This document shows positions 62,459-64,000 of a stretch of 64,000 nucleotides of DNA, one piece after another. Within the stretch, counting starts at the first letter, position 1; the number at the start of each line of letters is the position of its first letter. This DNA comes from Rhodanobacter thiooxydans (GTDB taxonomy: Bacteria; Pseudomonadota; Gammaproteobacteria; Xanthomonadales; Rhodanobacteraceae). The notes beneath the pieces are model-generated. The model did no database searches, was not told the origin of the DNA, and saw nothing but the letters and a program-made list of their open reading frames with translations. Location: assembly GCF_030291135.1 (NCBI RefSeq), contig NZ_CP127409.1:2170001-2234000 (forward strand). Direction: 5' to 3'. The position numbers were made by a program, and so were the translations under genes.

Positions 62459-63078
62459 GGTGCCGACTCCTGCTGGCTGGACATCAGTGTGGCAAGTTCC
62501 GCGTCGCCATCGCCGTCGCGCTCGCGCAGGCCGGCGATCACGCCGGCACGGTTGCGCGCGGGATGGTTCTGGCTCAGCTTGAACTTGCCTTCGATGCGCT
62601 CGATCGCAACTTCGAGGCCGACGATCGCGCGCAGCGACTTCTCGATATAGTCGTCCGGCGCATCCGTAATCTTCCACGGCTGCGGCTGGCCGGCCTCATG
62701 GTGATCGGTCAAGGTTTCCAGCAGGCGACGCAGCCAGGCCGCGTCGTCGATCACCCGCAGGCGGCCATGCACGTGCACCACCGCGTAGTTCCAGGTCGGC
62801 ACCTCGCGCCCGGTCTCGTGCTTGCTCGGGTACCAGTTCGGACTGATATAGCCGTCCGGCCCCTGGAACACCAGCAGTACCTCCGCGCCATCCTGTTGGG
62901 CCAGTTCGTTGCCGCGGGCGACATGGCCGTGCAGCACGTCGCCGACCAGCTCGAACGGCAGGTGGTTCGCGCCCAGCCCGTTCGCGGTGCGGGTCACCAC
63001 GGTGGCGAACGGGTACGCACGGATCAGTCCGTGCAGGATTTCCAGGCGGGTTTCCGCAAAATACTTCGGCGTATACAC
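62455..63078 (-). CDS. FMN-binding negative regulator, PaiB family
   Basis: A 207-residue protein of the PaiB/FMN-binding split-barrel family: MYTPKYFAETRLEILHGLIR at the start, then GLGANHLPFELVGDVLHGHV and YISPNWYPSKHETGREVPTW. The start codon is GTG at 63078. Family members bind flavin and were first described as transcriptional regulators of degradative enzymes in Bacillus. It lies six bases from the carbamoyltransferase stop codon and overlaps the OsmC gene, so it travels on the arginine transcript. Confidence 0.88.
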   Translation of the reverse strand: MYTPKYFAETRLEILHGLIRAYPFATVVTRTANGLGANHLPFELVGDVLHGHVARGNELAQQDGAEVLLVFQGPDGYISPNWYPSKHETGREVPTWNYAVVHVHGRLRVIDDAAWLRRLLETLTDHHEAGQPQPWKITDAPDDYIEKSLRAIVGLEVAIERIEGKFKLSQNHPARNRAGVIAGLRERDGDGDAELATLMSSQQESAP

Positions 63079-63084
63079 GAGCGC

Positions 63085-64000
63085 TCAGCCCTGCCCGATC
63101 AACGACGCCATCACCGCCTTCTGCACGTGCAGGCGGTTCTCGGCCTCGTCGATGGCGATGCAATACGGTGCATCCATCACCGCGTCGGTGGCCTTGATGT
63201 TCCGGCGCAGCGGCAGGCAGTGGCTGAACAGGCCGTGGTTGGTCAGCGCCATCTTCGCCTCGTCCACGATGAAATGCTTGCTGGCTTCGCGTACGGGCTT
63301 CTCCTGCTCCCACTTGCCGAAGAACGGCAGCGCGCCCCAGCTCTTGGCGTAGACCACGTCGGCTCCGGCGTAGGCTTCCTCGATGTTGTGGCTGACCTTC
63401 AGCGAGCCGCCGTTCTCCTTCGCGTTCTGGTAGCCGAACTGCATGTAGCGCTCGTCCAGCACGTAGTCCGGCGTGGGGCACAGCAGGGTCACGTCCATGC
63501 CCATCTTGGTGGCGATCAGCAACGCGGAGTTCGCCACTGCGGTGTTCAGCGGCTTCGGATGATAGGTCCAGGTCAGCACGTATTTCTTCTTCGTGAGGTC
63601 ACCCAGGTGCTCCTTCAGCGCCAGCGCGTGGGCCAGCTCCTGGCAGGGGTGGGTGATCGTCTCCATGTTGATCACCGGCACCGTGGCGTACTGCGCGAAG
63701 GCCTTGATCACCTTGTCCTGCCGGTCCACCGCCCAGTCCTGGAACTTCGGGAACGCGCGCACCGCGATCAGGTCGACGTAGCGCGAAAGCACCCGCGCCA
63801 CCTCGGCGATGTGCTCCTCGGTGTCGCCGTCCATCACGCTGCCGACCTCGAACTCGATCGGCCACGCGTCCTTGCCCGGCGACAGCACGATCGCATGCCC
63901 GCCGAGGTGGAACGCGCCCAGCTCGAAGCTGGTACGGGTGCGCATCGACGGATTGAAGAACAGCAGCGCGATGGATTTGCCAGCCAGTTGCTGGCCGCGC
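63085..64000 (-). CDS. argF': N-acetylornithine carbamoyltransferase, 5' end outside the window
   Basis: The open frame runs off the right edge, and 305 codons including the stop are visible. The carbamoyl-phosphate motif is LFFNPSMRTRTSFELGAFHL, followed by the SVMDGDTEEHIAEVARVLSR loop, ETITHPCQELAHALALKEH and the carbamoyl/His-Cys-Leu-Pro region FSHCLPLRRNIKATDAVMD. The loop residues and gene context match the acetylornithine-specific enzyme (AOTCase) of Xanthomonas rather than ornithine carbamoyltransferase. The product is N-acetylcitrulline. An in-frame ATG at 63945 is internal, not the start. Confidence 0.93.
   Translation of the reverse strand, partial: RGQQLAGKSIALLFFNPSMRTRTSFELGAFHLGGHAIVLSPGKDAWPIEFEVGSVMDGDTEEHIAEVARVLSRYVDLIAVRAFPKFQDWAVDRQDKVIKAFAQYATVPVINMETITHPCQELAHALALKEHLGDLTKKKYVLTWTYHPKPLNTAVANSALLIATKMGMDVTLLCPTPDYVLDERYMQFGYQNAKENGGSLKVSHNIEEAYAGADVVYAKSWGALPFFGKWEQEKPVREASKHFIVDEAKMALTNHGLFSHCLPLRRNIKATDAVMDAPYCIAIDEAENRLHVQKAVMASLIGQG

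Overview
The window is high-GC gammaproteobacterial chromosome. The best single marker is the arginine/proline block at the right end (53426-64000). It encodes an acetylornithine-type carbamoyltransferase, argG, an acetylcitrulline-type deacetylase, an N-acetylglutamate kinase fused to an acetyltransferase domain, argC, argH, proB and proA, in the order known from Xanthomonas. Together with the ubiM-like hydroxylase and many xanthomonad-type genes this points to Xanthomonadales, most likely Rhodanobacteraceae (Rhodanobacter, Dyella or Luteibacter-like). The genus is inference.

Left part (1-16700): a membrane-anchored protein cut by the window edge, a YadGH ABC exporter, a CPA1 Na+/H+ antiporter, a lipocalin, a TraB-like secreted protein, a PAS-GAF-GGDEF cyclase, a type II osmoprotectant-like importer whose binding protein and permease are fused, small stress and zinc proteins, an EamA transporter, a 2'-5' RNA ligase-like protein that may start at ATT, and an acyl-CoA dehydrogenase followed by OsmC. 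At 16902-20092 four tightly coupled genes match the norS-norY-senC-orf1 cluster of sNOR-type nitric oxide reductases. The catalytic subunit has Asn where oxidases have the active-site Tyr.

Middle (20100-42200): ubiM, GST, two DUF899 proteins (one with an apparent 5' frameshift), cycA, a diheme cytochrome c, a GGDEF protein, AraC and MFS proteins, an ECF42-like sigma factor with two YCII (DGPF) proteins, a flavin disulfide reductase, an FMN reductase, a methyltransferase and an M61 peptidase. Inside this stretch, at 26849-28290, lies an AT-richer island made of integron-type gene cassettes with attC sites. A second island with attC sites of the same family is at 52023-53190. No integron integrase is visible. 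The islands carry an Abi_C-type protein and a HEPN-like protein, so they look like small cassette clusters with defence-type cargo.

The most novel system is at 42302-43491: an OphMA-like alpha-N-methyltransferase next to a separate 97-residue putative precursor, which together form a split borosin RiPP locus. A TPR-GGDEF protein follows 11 bases later. After that come two convergent paralogues of unknown function, a BPSS1780-like membrane protein, a bactofilin coupled to a zinc-ribbon protein, and a MacAB-like ABC export operon that ends beside the second cassette island.

I saw no rRNA, tRNA, CRISPR array or insertion sequence.
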